A stretch of 64,000 nucleotides of DNA, from positions 372,001 through 436,000 of the forward strand of contig QEVO01000001.1 of assembly GCA_003577275.1 (NCBI GenBank). The letters run 5' to 3'. Both the position numbers and the translations under genes were made by a program. This document shows positions 51,669 to 61,212 of the stretch, piece after piece. Below the pieces are notes generated by a model. That model worked only from the letters and a program-made list of their open reading frames with translations, ran no database searches and had not been told where the DNA came from. The stretch comes from Pseudomonadota bacterium. Its GTDB lineage: Bacteria > Pseudomonadota > Alphaproteobacteria > Sphingomonadales > Govanellaceae. Each line of letters starts with the position of its first letter. The first letter of the stretch is position 1.

Positions 51669-52378
51669 GGATAATCGCAGCGATCCATGGTGACGACGAT
51701 CAGGCCGTGCGAACCGGCTTGAATCTGGAATCGGAATTCGTCGCTGCCGATGGCGATGGCGTGTTGCAGCGGCAGGATGCCTTGGGCGCGGCTGGTTGCG
51801 CCGTTCAGATGCAGAAAGTTCACCACCACCGGTTGCGCCGGGTCGAACCAGGCTTCAGGCGCGCCGGATTGATTAAGGGCGGAACGGCCCTCGGCGCGCA
51901 CCGTGATGGCGTTGTCGGCAAAGCTCGCCGCCGCTCCTTCCTCGCCGCCGCCCAACGGCGTGCGCACCCGGAAGCGCTTGGTGGCGGGCGTATTGTCGCA
52001 GCGCCGCGTAACGCTGGCGGCGCTGATGATCTCATTCAAGCGGGCTAGCGAGACGCCCTCGGCCGTCTTGCGCCGCACCGTCTCCAGCAGCGATCCTTCC
52101 TCGGCGCTGGGCAACTGGGCCTGAAGGGCCGACTCGCGCACTACCGCCTCGCGGGCCGCCGCCTCCAGATCGCCAACCTTGGTTTGCAGCGTCTGGTTGG
52201 CGGTTTTTAGATCATTCGCCTCGCGCCAGGCCACCTTGGAGGCGGTTGCCCAAGCGTACCAGCCGGCGAGGATAATGAGCCCCAGGAAGAAGGCCCATTT
52301 CATGACAAACGCCAACAGCCGCCGGCGTCGCCGTTGGCGTTCACGTTGCAGGGAAGAGCCGAGCTTCACAATGGGCAT
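51665..52378 (-). CDS. hypothetical membrane-anchored coiled-coil protein
   Basis: A 237-aa protein: basic N-terminus (RERQRRRRRL), one membrane helix (FVMKWAFFLGLIILAGWYAW), a coiled coil (about 52-95, LKTANQTLQTKVGDLEAAAR), then a soluble domain containing RRCDNTPATKRFRVRTPLGG and VVVNFLHLNGATS. Two Cys (C127 and the C-terminal CDYP). Orientation N-in, domain in the periplasm. No family recognised. Convergent with the TumA-like gene. Confidence 0.68.
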   Translation of the reverse strand: MPIVKLGSSLQRERQRRRRRLLAFVMKWAFFLGLIILAGWYAWATASKVAWREANDLKTANQTLQTKVGDLEAAAREAVVRESALQAQLPSAEEGSLLETVRRKTAEGVSLARLNEIISAASVTRRCDNTPATKRFRVRTPLGGGEEGAAASFADNAITVRAEGRSALNQSGAPEAWFDPAQPVVVNFLHLNGATSRAQGILPLQHAIAIGSDEFRFQIQAGSHGLIVVTMDRCDYP

Positions 52379-52403
52379 TCCTTAGGCCGGAGGCAGGGCG
52401 AAA

Positions 52404-52493
52404 TGGCGGAGGGGATGAGATTCGAACTCACGAGGGGCTTTCACCCCCACACACTTTCCAGGCGTGCGCCTTAAACCACTCGGCCACCCCTCC
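52404..52493 (-). tRNA. tRNA-Ser (anticodon GGA)
   Basis: A 90-nt class II tRNA on the minus strand. Acceptor GGAGGGG pairs with CCCCTCC, discriminator G, encoded CCA. The anticodon stem CACGC/GTGTG encloses CTGGAAA, giving GGA; a long variable arm GGGGGTGAAAGCCCC follows. Confidence 0.95.
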
Positions 52494-52654
52494 GCTATGC
52501 ATTGTCATGCCCCTGAGGGCAAAACCAACGGCACTATACTCATAGAAATGAGGGAGGCAAGAAGTACGCTCCGCCGCGACACGGATGGCGGATTTCAAGC
52601 GTCAGGGCTATACTGCCGACACCGGAGGGGCGGGGGCCTGCAAAGGACGACGCG

Positions 52655-52954
52655 ATGGTGCGAAAGACCCTGGCCTGGACGGCATTCTGCTTTGCCATTG
52701 CCGTGCTAGCCTCGGAAATCTGGGCGTTTGGCGACAGCGGCCACCATGTCTCGCTGAACCTGGGCGACGTGTGGCGGAGCCTCTCGCCCGCCACCTATGG
52801 GCAGGCCGAGACGTTTATCATCACCAAGGTTTCCGCGAAAATTTGGCAGCCTGGATTGACCACGGTGTTGGCGGCGCCGCTGTGGCTGTCGCTGGCCGCG
52901 CTGGGCGCCGGCATATATCCCTGGCAGCGGCAGCCTAGCCGCCATCCACTTTGA
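52655..52954 (+). CDS. small hypothetical membrane protein
   Basis: A 99-aa protein with two hydrophobic segments: [20 protein letters not shown] near the N-terminus and [20 protein letters not shown] near the C-terminus. The loop between contains [19 protein letters not shown] precedes the start. It overlaps the 3' end of lepA (opposite strand) by 20 bases. No family recognised; it may be a real but poorly conserved gene. Confidence 0.6.
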   Translation: MVRKTLAWTAFCFAIAVLASEIWAFGDSGHHVSLNLGDVWRSLSPATYGQAETFIITKVSAKIWQPGLTTVLAAPLWLSLAALGAGIYPWQRQPSRHPL

Positions 52955-54737
52955 GGGCGGCGATGAAGGCGTCATGGGGGATTTCCACCTTGCCGTAGGT
53001 GCGCATCCGCTTCTTGCCTTCCTTCTGCTTTTCCAGGAGCTTGCGCTTGCGGGTGATGTCGCCGCCATAGCACTTGGCGGTGACGTCTTTTCTGAGCGCC
53101 GAAATGGTCTCCCGCGCCACCACCCGGCCGCCGATCGCCGCCTGGATGGGAATTTTAAAGAGGTGGCGGGGGATTAAGTCCTTCAGCCGCTCGCACAGCG
53201 CCCGGCCACGAGATTCGGCGCGGCTCTTATGCACCATGGTGGACAAGGCATCCACCGGCTCGCCGTTGACCAGGATCGACATTTTAACCAGGTCGCCGTC
53301 GCGGTAGCCGTCCATCTGATAATCGAAGCTGGCATAGCCGCGGCTGACCGATTTCAAGCGGTCATAGAAATCGTAGACCACCTCGTTCAAGGGCAGGCGG
53401 TAGACCAGCATGGCGCGGCTGCCGGCGTAGGTCAGCTCCACCTGCTCGCCGCGCTTATCCTCACAGAGCTTCAAGACCGAGCCCAAATGCTCGTCGGGGA
53501 CGAAGATGGTGGCCTTGATCCACGGTTCCTCGATCCTTTCAATCTTCACCGGATCGGGCATGTCGGCGGGATTATGAAGCTCGCGCATCTCGCCGTTGGT
53601 CAGATGCACGCGGTAAATAACGCTGGGCGCGGTGGTAATGAGGTCAAGGTCGAATTCGCGATGCAGCCGCTCCTGAATGATCTCCAGGTGCAGCATGCCC
53701 AAAAAGCCGCAGCGGAAGCCGAAGCCCAGCGCCGCCGAGCTTTCCGGCTCGAACTCGAAACTGGCGTCGTTCAAGCGCAATTTGTGCAGGCTTTCCCGCA
53801 AATGCTCGAACTGGGCGGCGTCGGCCGGAAACAGGCCGCAGAATACCACCGGCTGCACCGGCTTGAAGCCGGGCAGCGGCGCGGATGCCAGCCGCCCTTC
53901 CTCGGTCAGGGTGTCGCCGACCTTGGTCTGCGCCACTTCCTTGATGGCGGCGGTCAGGAAGCCCATCTCGCCGGGGCCTAGCTCGTCGACAATGACGTGC
54001 TTAGGCGTAAAGACGCCGACCCGCTCCACGGTATGGGTGCTGCCTGCCGCCATCATGCGGATCTTCATGCCCTTTTTGAGCCGCCCGTCGACGATGCGCA
54101 CCAGCACGACGACGCCGAGATAGGGGTCATACCAGCTATCGACGAGGAGGGCCTTTAAGGGCGCGTTGATGTCGCCCTTGGGCGGCGGCAGGCGGGTTAC
54201 CAGGGCTTCCAGCACGTCGCGCACGCCAAGCCCGGTCTTGGCCGAGATCGGCACCGCATTCGAGGCGTCAAGGCCGATCACATCCTCGATCTGCTGGCGC
54301 ACCCGTTCGGGCTCCGCCGCCGGCAGGTCGATCTTGTTCAAGACCGGCACAATCTCGTGATTGTTCTCGATCGCCTGATAGACGTTGGCGAGCGTCTGCG
54401 CCTCCACCCCTTGGCTGGCGTCGACCACCAGGAGCGAGCCTTCGCAGGCGGCCAAGGACCGGCTGACCTCATAGGCGAAGTCCACATGGCCCGGCGTATC
54501 CATCAGGTTGAGGATGTAGGTCTTGCCGTCCGTGGCCTGATAGTTGAGGCGCACCGTCTGGGCCTTGATGGTGATGCCGCGCTCGCGCTCGATATCCATG
54601 GAATCCAGCACCTGTTCGCGCATCTCACGCTCAGATAGGCCGCCGCAGTGCTGAATGAGGCGATCGGCAAGCGTCGACTTGCCGTGGTCGATGTGGGCGA
54701 TGATGGCGAAGTTGCGGATTTGGCTGAGCTCTGGCAT
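52935..54737 (-). CDS. lepA: elongation factor 4 (LepA)
   Basis: A 600-aa translational GTPase. G1 [17 protein letters not shown]2 [17 protein letters not shown]3 [21 protein letters not shown]4 NKID; then EF-Tu-like domain 2, EF-G-like domains III and V ([36 protein letters not shown]-like region) and the LepA-specific C-terminal domain ([20 protein letters not shown]). Complete. It acts on ribosomes under stress or in initiation. Usually transcribed alone or before lepB; here it stands alone. Confidence 0.97.
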   Translation of the reverse strand: MPELSQIRNFAIIAHIDHGKSTLADRLIQHCGGLSEREMREQVLDSMDIERERGITIKAQTVRLNYQATDGKTYILNLMDTPGHVDFAYEVSRSLAACEGSLLVVDASQGVEAQTLANVYQAIENNHEIVPVLNKIDLPAAEPERVRQQIEDVIGLDASNAVPISAKTGLGVRDVLEALVTRLPPPKGDINAPLKALLVDSWYDPYLGVVVLVRIVDGRLKKGMKIRMMAAGSTHTVERVGVFTPKHVIVDELGPGEMGFLTAAIKEVAQTKVGDTLTEEGRLASAPLPGFKPVQPVVFCGLFPADAAQFEHLRESLHKLRLNDASFEFEPESSAALGFGFRCGFLGMLHLEIIQERLHREFDLDLITTAPSVIYRVHLTNGEMRELHNPADMPDPVKIERIEEPWIKATIFVPDEHLGSVLKLCEDKRGEQVELTYAGSRAMLVYRLPLNEVVYDFYDRLKSVSRGYASFDYQMDGYRDGDLVKMSILVNGEPVDALSTMVHKSRAESRGRALCERLKDLIPRHLFKIPIQAAIGGRVVARETISALRKDVTAKCYGGDITRKRKLLEKQKEGKKRMRTYGKVEIPHDAFIAALKVDGG

Positions 54738-54769
54738 GCGGCGCTTGTATCATTGTCGGCGCGCCGTCG

Positions 54770-54847
54770 CTAGTGTCCTGATTTTCAAAATTCGTCCTAC
54801 CTCTATATCAGCATACAGGCGAATTTTGAAAATCAACAGGACACTAG
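54770..54847. repeat. MITE-like palindromic element, copy 1
   Basis: A 78-bp element with nearly perfect terminal inverted repeats of about 25 bp: CTAGTGTCCTGATTTTCAAA at the left (54770 onward) and the matching arm ending in GACACTAG at the right. Three extra bases occur in one arm. The centre contains TATATCAGC. It lies upstream of lepA. Confidence 0.88.
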
Positions 54848-54861
54848 CAATCTATTGAATC

Positions 54862-54940
54862 CTAGTGTCGTTTTGGTTTTCGAAGGTTGCTACGGTGCGG
54901 ATATAACTGATTGCGCCAACTTTGGAAACCACGACACTAG
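54862..54940. repeat. MITE-like palindromic element, copy 2
   Basis: A 79-bp element with the same termini (CTAGTGTC at the start, GACACTAG at the end) and an imperfect stem CGTTTTGGTTTTCGAAGGTT/CAACTTTGGAAACCACG, with GATATAACTGATT in the centre. Only 14 bases separate it from copy 1. Confidence 0.85.
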
Positions 54941-54951
54941 CTTCTTTAAGG

Positions 54952-55935
54952 TCACCAATCCGACATGGTTTTGGTAGCCTTTCTGACTGCCAGAAAGCGG
55001 CGCATTTGCAACAAGCCTTCAGCCAGCATCTTGGAGCGCCGGGACCACAACTCCGCCTCGCGCATCAAGACCTCCACCAGTTGGCGGCCTTCCTCGCCCT
55101 GACTTAAGAGCTTGGCAACAACTTGGTCGGCCTCCGACCAGGCGTGGGCGATCATGGTTTGATAATGTTCCGAAATGTCCTCATTGACGCGCACCGTAAA
55201 GCCGGAATTGCCAAAAATGTCGACCATCTCCTCGGCGGTGACCAGATAGGGCCGGGCCGGCTCTTTATCCTTCCATTCCTTGTAGGCATCGCTGTTGACG
55301 GCGCTGTCACGGCCGAGGAAGTAATCGGTAATGAGGAACAGGCCGTCATTTTTCAGCTTTTTTTGCACCTGACGCACCAGCGCCAGCTTGTCCTCAACGG
55401 TGTGCAGGCCTTCCTTGGAAAAGGCGCGGTCGAAGTTGCGCTCAAAGGCGTCCGGATGCTTGGGATCGTAATGCTTAATGATCGCCTTCTTGGCGAGCCC
55501 GGCCATGACCGACAGCTCCATGCCGGCCTCCGCCAGTTGTTTGGATTCCTCGACCCCGGTGATCCACACGCCGAACTCCTGGGCCAGCACCCGGCAGGGA
55601 CCGCCCAGCCCGGCGCCGATGACCAGCGCGCTCATTTCCGGCGATAAGGCGAGCAGCTTCGACAGGGTAACCACATATTCCGGACCGCCTGGTCCGCAAT
55701 AGCCTTCGCCCCAGATATACTGGGCAATGTCGATCCGCCGGCTGTCCCACGGCTCCACCGGCAGGTTGGGATCGATGGGCTTGGGCGGCGGCGGCGGCGC
55801 TTTTACCGGGCGCGGCGGGTCCTTGGGCTCCAGGGCGCGCAGCCGCGCCTCGACATCATGGATGTCGTATCCCTCCCACCAGACCTTGAATTTGGTCTTT
55901 AAAGGAATTTTCGGCTTGTTGCCTGAGTCTCCCAT
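54952..55935 (-). CDS. SAM-dependent methyltransferase
   Basis: A 327-aa class I methyltransferase (start ATG 55935; a GTG five codons up is possible). A proline-rich N-terminal segment (about 40-60) is followed by the Rossmann core: the SAM loop is VIGAGLGGPCRVLAQEFG and motif II GVEESKQLAEAGME, then FDRAFSKEGLHTVED and GLFLITDYFLG. The C-terminal part is helical. It looks like UbiE/methyltransferase-11 type; the substrate is unknown. Upstream of lepA on the same strand, with the two palindromic elements between them. Confidence 0.82.
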   Translation of the reverse strand: MGDSGNKPKIPLKTKFKVWWEGYDIHDVEARLRALEPKDPPRPVKAPPPPPKPIDPNLPVEPWDSRRIDIAQYIWGEGYCGPGGPEYVVTLSKLLALSPEMSALVIGAGLGGPCRVLAQEFGVWITGVEESKQLAEAGMELSVMAGLAKKAIIKHYDPKHPDAFERNFDRAFSKEGLHTVEDKLALVRQVQKKLKNDGLFLITDYFLGRDSAVNSDAYKEWKDKEPARPYLVTAEEMVDIFGNSGFTVRVNEDISEHYQTMIAHAWSEADQVVAKLLSQGEEGRQLVEVLMREAELWSRRSKMLAEGLLQMRRFLAVRKATKTMSDW

Positions 55936-56080
55936 CAAACTGCCCGCCACCTTAGTATCCAGCCACGAAAGATCGTGGTTATCCGGCCGCCGCCCTGGCG
56001 CGCGCGGCAGCCGATTGCCCCTGATTGGACCCTAGAGGGGAAATGAAAAAAAAGAGTAAAGGGCGTCGCTGGCGCCTAGA

Positions 56081-56163
56081 GTTTAAGCCGTTCATGGTTC
56101 GACAGGACTGTCCTGCGTGACGCCGCAGGCGGCGTCGCAGGGCTCGCCCCGAACGGCTCAAAC
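56081..56163. repeat. long hairpin in the gap before metK
   Basis: GTTTAAGCCGTTC (56081-56093) pairs with GAACGGCTCAAAC (56151-56163) with one or two mismatches, and inside GACGCCGC/GCGGCGTC (56119-56136) forms a perfect inner stem. It is either a dispersed palindrome or a leader structure. The rest of 55951-56317 has an AT-rich stretch (about 56185-56240) that may hold the metK promoter, and no gene. Confidence 0.65.
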
Positions 56164-56317
56164 CTGAAACGCAGCGCCCCGATACTTATACGTTAAATAT
56201 AAAGAAATCTTTATATAAGATCATCTTTATTCTTGTGTTTTGCCGCCCGTGGCGGTAAGTGGGATCGACCCGGCGGCCAGTCTGCCCCCTGTCCGCCCAA
56301 CTAAGGAGAAGTGGCGC

Positions 56318-57481
56318 GTGGCACGGCAAAATTATCTGTTCACCAGCGAATCGGTTTCCGAAGGCCATCCCGACAAGGTCGCCGACCGTATTTCCGACGA
56401 AATCCTCGATGCCTATCTGCGGCAAGACCCGGTGTCCCGGGTGGCGCTGGAGACCCTGACCACCACCAACCGCGTGGTGCTGGCCGGGGAAGTGCGCTCG
56501 CAGGCGGCGGTGGATCAGACCACCATGGAAGAGATCGTGCGCCGCGCCGTGCGCGACATCGGCTATGAGCAGTCGGGCTTCCATTGGCGGAATCTGGAGG
56601 TCCAGGTTTATGTCCACGGCCAATCCTCCGACATCGCCCAGGGCGTCGACGCCGCCGGCAACAAGGACGAAGGCGCGGGCGACCAGGGCATCATGTTCGG
56701 CTACGCCTGCCGCGAAACCGACGTCCTGATGCCGGCCCCCTTAACCTTTGCCCACCGCATCCTGAAAACCCTGGCTGACGCCCGCCACGGCGGGGTGAAG
56801 GAGCTGGGCCCCGACGCCAAAAGCCAAGTCACCTTGGCTTATGAGAACGGTAAGCCGGTCAAGGCCACTAAGATCGTCGTCTCCACCCAGCATGATGAGG
56901 CGCTCAGCCAAGATCAGGTCAAAAAACTGGTGCTGCCCTATGTGGAAGCCGCGCTGCCCAAGGGCTGGATGCCGGGGCTGGAGGACATCTACATCAACCC
57001 CACCGGCAAGTTCGTCATCGGCGGCCCCGACGGCGACGCCGGCCTCACCGGACGCAAGATCATCGTTGATACCTACGGCGGCGCGGCCCCCCATGGCGGT
57101 GGCGCGTTTTCCGGCAAGGATCCGACCAAGGTCGACCGCTCGGCGGCCTATGCGGCGCGCTATTTGGCGAAAAACGTCGTTGCCGCCGGCCTGGCCGAGC
57201 GCTGCACCATTCAAATCTCCTACGCCATCGGCGTCTCTCATCCGCTGTCGTTCTATGTCGACCTTCACGGCACCGGCGCGGTGGGCGAGGACAAGCTGGA
57301 ACAGGTGCTGCCCGAGCTGTTTGATCTTCGGCCGCGCGGCATTCGCGAGCGTCTGGCGCTCAACCGGCCGATTTACGCCCGCACCTCCGCTTATGGCCAC
57401 TTCGGCCGCGAGCCCGACAGCGACGGCGGTTTTAGCTGGGAAAAGACCGATCTGGTGGACGCCCTGCGCGCCGCGCTTTAA
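56318..57481 (+). CDS. metK: S-adenosylmethionine synthetase
   Basis: A 387-aa enzyme making SAM from Met and ATP. The GTG start at 56318, with AAGGAG upstream, gives [23 protein letters not shown]-binding and active-site motifs: [36 protein letters not shown] (the GAGDQG signature), the GGGAFSGKD phosphate loop and [15 protein letters not shown]-like [20 protein letters not shown]. Complete. It is the first gene of metK-trmB. Confidence 0.97.
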   Translation: MARQNYLFTSESVSEGHPDKVADRISDEILDAYLRQDPVSRVALETLTTTNRVVLAGEVRSQAAVDQTTMEEIVRRAVRDIGYEQSGFHWRNLEVQVYVHGQSSDIAQGVDAAGNKDEGAGDQGIMFGYACRETDVLMPAPLTFAHRILKTLADARHGGVKELGPDAKSQVTLAYENGKPVKATKIVVSTQHDEALSQDQVKKLVLPYVEAALPKGWMPGLEDIYINPTGKFVIGGPDGDAGLTGRKIIVDTYGGAAPHGGGAFSGKDPTKVDRSAAYAARYLAKNVVAAGLAERCTIQISYAIGVSHPLSFYVDLHGTGAVGEDKLEQVLPELFDLRPRGIRERLALNRPIYARTSAYGHFGREPDSDGGFSWEKTDLVDALRAAL

Positions 57482-57493
57482 AAACCTCTCTTC

Positions 57494-58186
57494 ATGACCG
57501 GGCAGGCTAGCGACCATCGCTTCTATGGCCGGCGCAAGGGGCATCCCTTGCGCGCCTGGTCGCAGATGCTGGTGGATGACCTGTTGCCCAAGATCCGCCT
57601 GACCCTGCCTGATGTCGGCCCCCTCGATCTGAGCGCGGTCTTTCCCGAGCCGTCACGGCCGCTGTGGCTGGAGATCGGCTTCGGCCGCGGCGAGCACCTG
57701 GCGGCCCAGGCCATGGCCCACCCGCAAGTCAATTTCATCGGCTGCGAGCCGTTCTTGAACGGGGTCGCCGGCTTGCTCCAGGAAATTGACGCCAAGAGCT
57801 TGAAAAACATTCGTATTTTCGACGAGGACGCGCGCCGGCTGCTGCCCCGGCTGGCCGATGCCTCGGTGGACCGCCTGTTCCTCCTTTATCCCGATCCCTG
57901 GCCCAAGCTCCGCCACCACAAGCGCCGCTTCGTCAACCGGGAGAACTTAGACCAGATGGCCCGCGCCTTACGCCCCGGCGGCGAGTTCCTGTTCGCCACC
58001 GATCATAGGGACTATTGCGCTTGGACCTTGCGCGAAGTCTTAAGCCATGGCGCTTTCTTGTGGACCGCCGAGGGGCCCGAGGATTGGCGGCGGCCGCCCA
58101 TCGGCTGGGTCGCCACCCGCTACGAGCAAAAGGCGCTGGCCGCCGGCGGCCGCGCCGTCTACCTGTCCTTTCGCCGCCGGCCGTGA
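57494..58186 (+). CDS. trmB: tRNA (guanine-N7-)-methyltransferase TrmB
   Basis: A 230-aa enzyme methylating G46 in tRNA. The SAM loop is LEIGFGRGEHLAAQAMAHPQ and the signature FLLYPDPWPKLRHHKRRFVN is intact, followed by LRPGGEFLFATDHRDY. The start is 13 bases after metK. The N-terminal basic RRKGHPLRAWSQMLV contacts tRNA. Confidence 0.95.
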   Translation: MTGQASDHRFYGRRKGHPLRAWSQMLVDDLLPKIRLTLPDVGPLDLSAVFPEPSRPLWLEIGFGRGEHLAAQAMAHPQVNFIGCEPFLNGVAGLLQEIDAKSLKNIRIFDEDARRLLPRLADASVDRLFLLYPDPWPKLRHHKRRFVNRENLDQMARALRPGGEFLFATDHRDYCAWTLREVLSHGAFLWTAEGPEDWRRPPIGWVATRYEQKALAAGGRAVYLSFRRRP

Positions 58187-58299
58187 GGGCTATGTAAAAG
58201 GACCGTAGGGGTGGTATAGTAGGAAACGCTTGCAGTGGTGCGCCGCATCACTATATTACCGCCAGTCGACTCCGACGTGTAGATCACGAGCCTTATCGG

Positions 58300-58325
58300 A
58301 AGTGGGTCATTGGCCCACTTTTTTA
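58300..58325 (+). terminator. intrinsic terminator/attenuator in the rimP leader
   Basis: AAGTGGG (58300-58306) pairs with CCCACTT (58314-58320) around TCATTGG, followed by TTTTT. It lies between trmB and rimP, 79 bases before the rimP start. It can end the metK-trmB transcript or act as an attenuator for the rimP-nusA operon. The other part of 58187-58403 has small imperfect hairpins and no gene. Confidence 0.75.
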
Positions 58326-58403
58326 TTGGGTCGACCCGCAAAAATCGCGGTGCGCCGGTTCCGATGAGGCTCGGACGGGGCCGCACGGCGGCGGGGAGAC
58401 ATC

Positions 58404-58898
58404 GTGGCGATTGACAAAGAGCCGCTGGCAGACCTGATCGCGCCTTGGGTGGAGGCGGAGGGGTTCGAGCTTGTGCGCGTGTCGGTCATGAAGGCGCCGG
58501 GGCGGAGCCGAGGCTTGACCGTGCAGGTGCTGGCGGAGCGGCCGGGCGGCGGCATGTCGGTGGATGACTGCGCTAAGCTCAATCGGGCGCTTTCGGAGCG
58601 GCTCGACGCGGTCGACCCGATCCACGGCGCTTATGTGCTGGAGGTCAGCTCGCCGGGGATCGATCGGCCATTGGTGCGCCGCGGCGACTTTGAGCGTTTT
58701 GCCGGACAACAAGTCAGGTTGGAAACGACCGAGCCGGTGGCGGGCCGTCGCCGGTTCAAGGGCAGGCTGTTGGGCTTATCCGGCGAGGCGGTGCTCGTCG
58801 ACGTCGAGGGCGAGCGCATGGCGTTCGCCCTGGATAGCATCGCCAAGGCGAAGCTTGCCGCGAGCGAGGCGCTGGCGGCGGCCAAGCGCGGCGGGTGA
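58404..58898 (+). CDS. rimP: ribosome maturation factor RimP
   Basis: A 164-aa protein. The GTG start follows GGGGAG. LADLIAPWVEAEGFELVRVS, VDDCAKLNRALSERLDAVDP and YVLEVSSPGIDRPLVRRGDF are canonical RimP, and the C-terminal SH3-like domain runs from KGRLLGLSGEAVLVDVEGER. It acts in 30S assembly. First gene of the rimP-nusA-ylxR-infB-rbfA operon. Confidence 0.96.
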   Translation: MAIDKEPLADLIAPWVEAEGFELVRVSVMKAPGRSRGLTVQVLAERPGGGMSVDDCAKLNRALSERLDAVDPIHGAYVLEVSSPGIDRPLVRRGDFERFAGQQVRLETTEPVAGRRRFKGRLLGLSGEAVLVDVEGERMAFALDSIAKAKLAASEALAAAKRGG

Positions 58899-58945
58899 AT
58901 AAGACAGGATTTTAGATTTCATATGCAGGATATGGAGTTTTGAAG

Positions 58946-60493
58946 ATGGCAGTGGCTGTGAGCGCAAATCGGCTTGAGCTTTTGCAAATCGCCGATGCGG
59001 TGGCGCGCGAGAAGACCATCGACAAGGACGTGGTCTTGGGCGCCATGGAGGAAGCCATTCAGAAGGCGGCGCGCTCGCGCTATGGCGCCGAGAACGAAAT
59101 CCAGGCCCAGATCGACCGCAAGACCGGCGAAATTCGCCTGTTTCGCATTCTCGAAGTGGTCGAGACGGTGGAAAATCCCGCCACCCAGATCGATCTCGCC
59201 GAAGCGCAGGCGCGCAAGGCCGACGCCAAGATCGGCGATTTTCTCGCCGACAGTCTGCCGCCGCTCGATTTTGGCCGCGTCGCGGCGCAGACCGCCAAGC
59301 AGGTGATCGTGCAGAAGGTGCGCGACGCCGAGCGCGAACGCCAGTACAACGAATTCAAGGATCGCGTCGGCGACATCATCTCCGGCGTGGTGAAACGGGT
59401 CGAATACGGCAACGTCATCATCGACATCGGCCGCGCCGAAGCCATCATCCGCCGCGACCAGTTGATCCCGCGCGAGCATTTCCGCAACGGCGACCGCGTG
59501 CGCGCCTTCATCTATGAAGTACGCCGCGAGCAGCGCGGCCCGCAGATTCTGCTGTCGCGCACCCGGCCGGAATTCATGGCCAAGCTTTTCATGCAGGAAG
59601 TGCCGGAAATTTACGACGGCATCATCGAAATCAAGGCGGTGGCCCGCGATCCCGGCAGCCGCGCCAAGATCGCCGTCATGTCCAACGACCACAGCATCGA
59701 TCCGGTGGGCGCCTGCGTCGGCATGCGCGGCAGCCGCGTGCAGGCGGTGGTCGGCGAACTGCAGGGCGAGAAGATCGATATCATCCCGTGGTCGCCCGAT
59801 CCCGCCACCTTCGTCGTCAGCGCGCTGGCGCCGGCGGATGTGGTCAAGGTGGTGATGGACGAGGACAGCCGGCGCATTGAGGTGGTGGTGCCCGACGATC
59901 AGTTGAGCCTCGCCATCGGCCGGCGCGGCCAGAACGTGCGGCTCGCCTCGCAGCTTACCGGCTGGATCATCGACATCCTGACCGAGGCTGACGAATCGCA
60001 GCGCCGCCAGGAAGAATTCAAGCAACGCACGGCGCAGTTCGTCGCCGCGCTCGACGTTGACGAAACCTTGGCCCAACTCCTGGTCGCCGAAGGCTTCGCC
60101 GATCTGGAGGACGTGGCCTACGTCGACGCCGGCGAGTTCGCCAGCATCGAGGGCTTTGACGCGGAGCTGGTGGACGTGCTGCAATCGCGCGCCCGCGAGG
60201 CCTTGGCGGCGCAAACGGCGGAAGCCGAGGAAAAGCGCGTCGCCCTTGGCGTGTCCGATGACTTGGCCGCCATCGAGGGCTTGACGCCGCAGATGCTGGT
60301 CGCCTTGGGCGAGGCGGGCGTCAAGACCATCGATGACCTGGGCGATCTGGCCAGCGACGAGCTCGTTGGCGCTGAAGACGGCATCTTACGCGACTTCGGC
60401 TTAAGCGAGGAGGAGGCCAACGCCATCATCATGGCTGCCCGCGCCCATTGGTTTGCCGACGAGGAAGCGGCGACCGGCGACGCGGCCGGTTAA
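58946..60493 (+). CDS. nusA: transcription termination/antitermination protein NusA
   Basis: A 515-aa protein. The start ATG 58946 is chosen with GGAG eight bases before. N-terminal RNAP-binding domain (about 1-125), S1 (VKRVEYGNVIIDIGRAEAII), KH1 and KH2 (DPVGACVGMRGSRVQAVVGE, LSLAIGRRGQNVRLASQLTG), and two C-terminal acidic helix-hairpin repeats (LLVAEGFADLEDVAYVDAGE and IEGLTPQMLVALGEAGVKTI). The C-terminal repeats are typical of proteobacterial NusA. Confidence 0.97.
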   Translation: MAVAVSANRLELLQIADAVAREKTIDKDVVLGAMEEAIQKAARSRYGAENEIQAQIDRKTGEIRLFRILEVVETVENPATQIDLAEAQARKADAKIGDFLADSLPPLDFGRVAAQTAKQVIVQKVRDAERERQYNEFKDRVGDIISGVVKRVEYGNVIIDIGRAEAIIRRDQLIPREHFRNGDRVRAFIYEVRREQRGPQILLSRTRPEFMAKLFMQEVPEIYDGIIEIKAVARDPGSRAKIAVMSNDHSIDPVGACVGMRGSRVQAVVGELQGEKIDIIPWSPDPATFVVSALAPADVVKVVMDEDSRRIEVVVPDDQLSLAIGRRGQNVRLASQLTGWIIDILTEADESQRRQEEFKQRTAQFVAALDVDETLAQLLVAEGFADLEDVAYVDAGEFASIEGFDAELVDVLQSRAREALAAQTAEAEEKRVALGVSDDLAAIEGLTPQMLVALGEAGVKTIDDLGDLASDELVGAEDGILRDFGLSEEEANAIIMAARAHWFADEEAATGDAAG

Positions 60494-60525
60494 CCGTTTA
60501 CGAGCCGAAGAAGGATGCACCCGGC

Positions 60526-61212
60526 GTGGCCAAACCCCAGGAGGCAGAGCGCGAACGACGCTGCCTGGTGACCGGCGAAAGCGGTCCCGCCGATGGGCTG
60601 TTGCGATTCGTTATTGCCCCCGATGGCGCGGTGACGCCCGATCTTGCCGGCAAGCTGCCGGGGCGCGGTTTTTGGGTGACCCTACGGCGTGACGCCGTCG
60701 ATACGGCAGTCAAGAAAAAGCTGTTTCAAGCCGCCGCCGCCCGCGCCGGCATCACCGGGCCGGTCACGGCGGATGAGCGTCTTGGCCAACAGGTCGGCGA
60801 TCTGCTAACAAAGAACGCCCTTGGCCTCCTTGGCCTGGCCAAGCGGGCGGGGCTGGTGTCCACCGGCTTTGAAAAGGCCAAGGCGGTGCTGGCGGAGCGC
60901 CCCGATGCGCTGTTGGTTTTCGCCGCCGACGGCAGCTTGGACGGCCGGCGCAAGCTGGTCCGTCGCGACCGCCAGGTGGTCGATCTTTTCGACCGCGAGC
61001 AATTGAGTTTGGCGTTGGGACGGGAAAATGTGGTACATGCTGCCCTGGTCCCGGAAGGGGTCGGGGCGCGTTTCGTCGCCGTATCGCGCCGGCTGGCCGC
61101 TTACCAGGCGGCAAGGCCCAGCGAGCAGACGACGACAACCGGGAGGAAACGGGCGGCAGGCGGCCATAAACCGCGTCGCCCATCAGCACTAAAGGCAAGT
61201 AGGAATGAGTGA
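60526..61212 (+). CDS. ylxR: YlxR/DUF448 - L7Ae fusion RNA-binding protein
   Basis: A 228-aa protein. GTG at 60526 is used because the DUF448 motif follows soon ([20 protein letters not shown], then [18 protein letters not shown]). The second half resembles the L7Ae/ribosomal L30e fold ([40 protein letters not shown]) and ends in a basic tail. This fusion, rather than two genes, is usual in alphaproteobacteria. It overlaps infB by eight bases. Start alternatives exist nearer nusA. Confidence 0.92.
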   Translation: MAKPQEAERERRCLVTGESGPADGLLRFVIAPDGAVTPDLAGKLPGRGFWVTLRRDAVDTAVKKKLFQAAAARAGITGPVTADERLGQQVGDLLTKNALGLLGLAKRAGLVSTGFEKAKAVLAERPDALLVFAADGSLDGRRKLVRRDRQVVDLFDREQLSLALGRENVVHAALVPEGVGARFVAVSRRLAAYQAARPSEQTTTTGRKRAAGGHKPRRPSALKASRNE

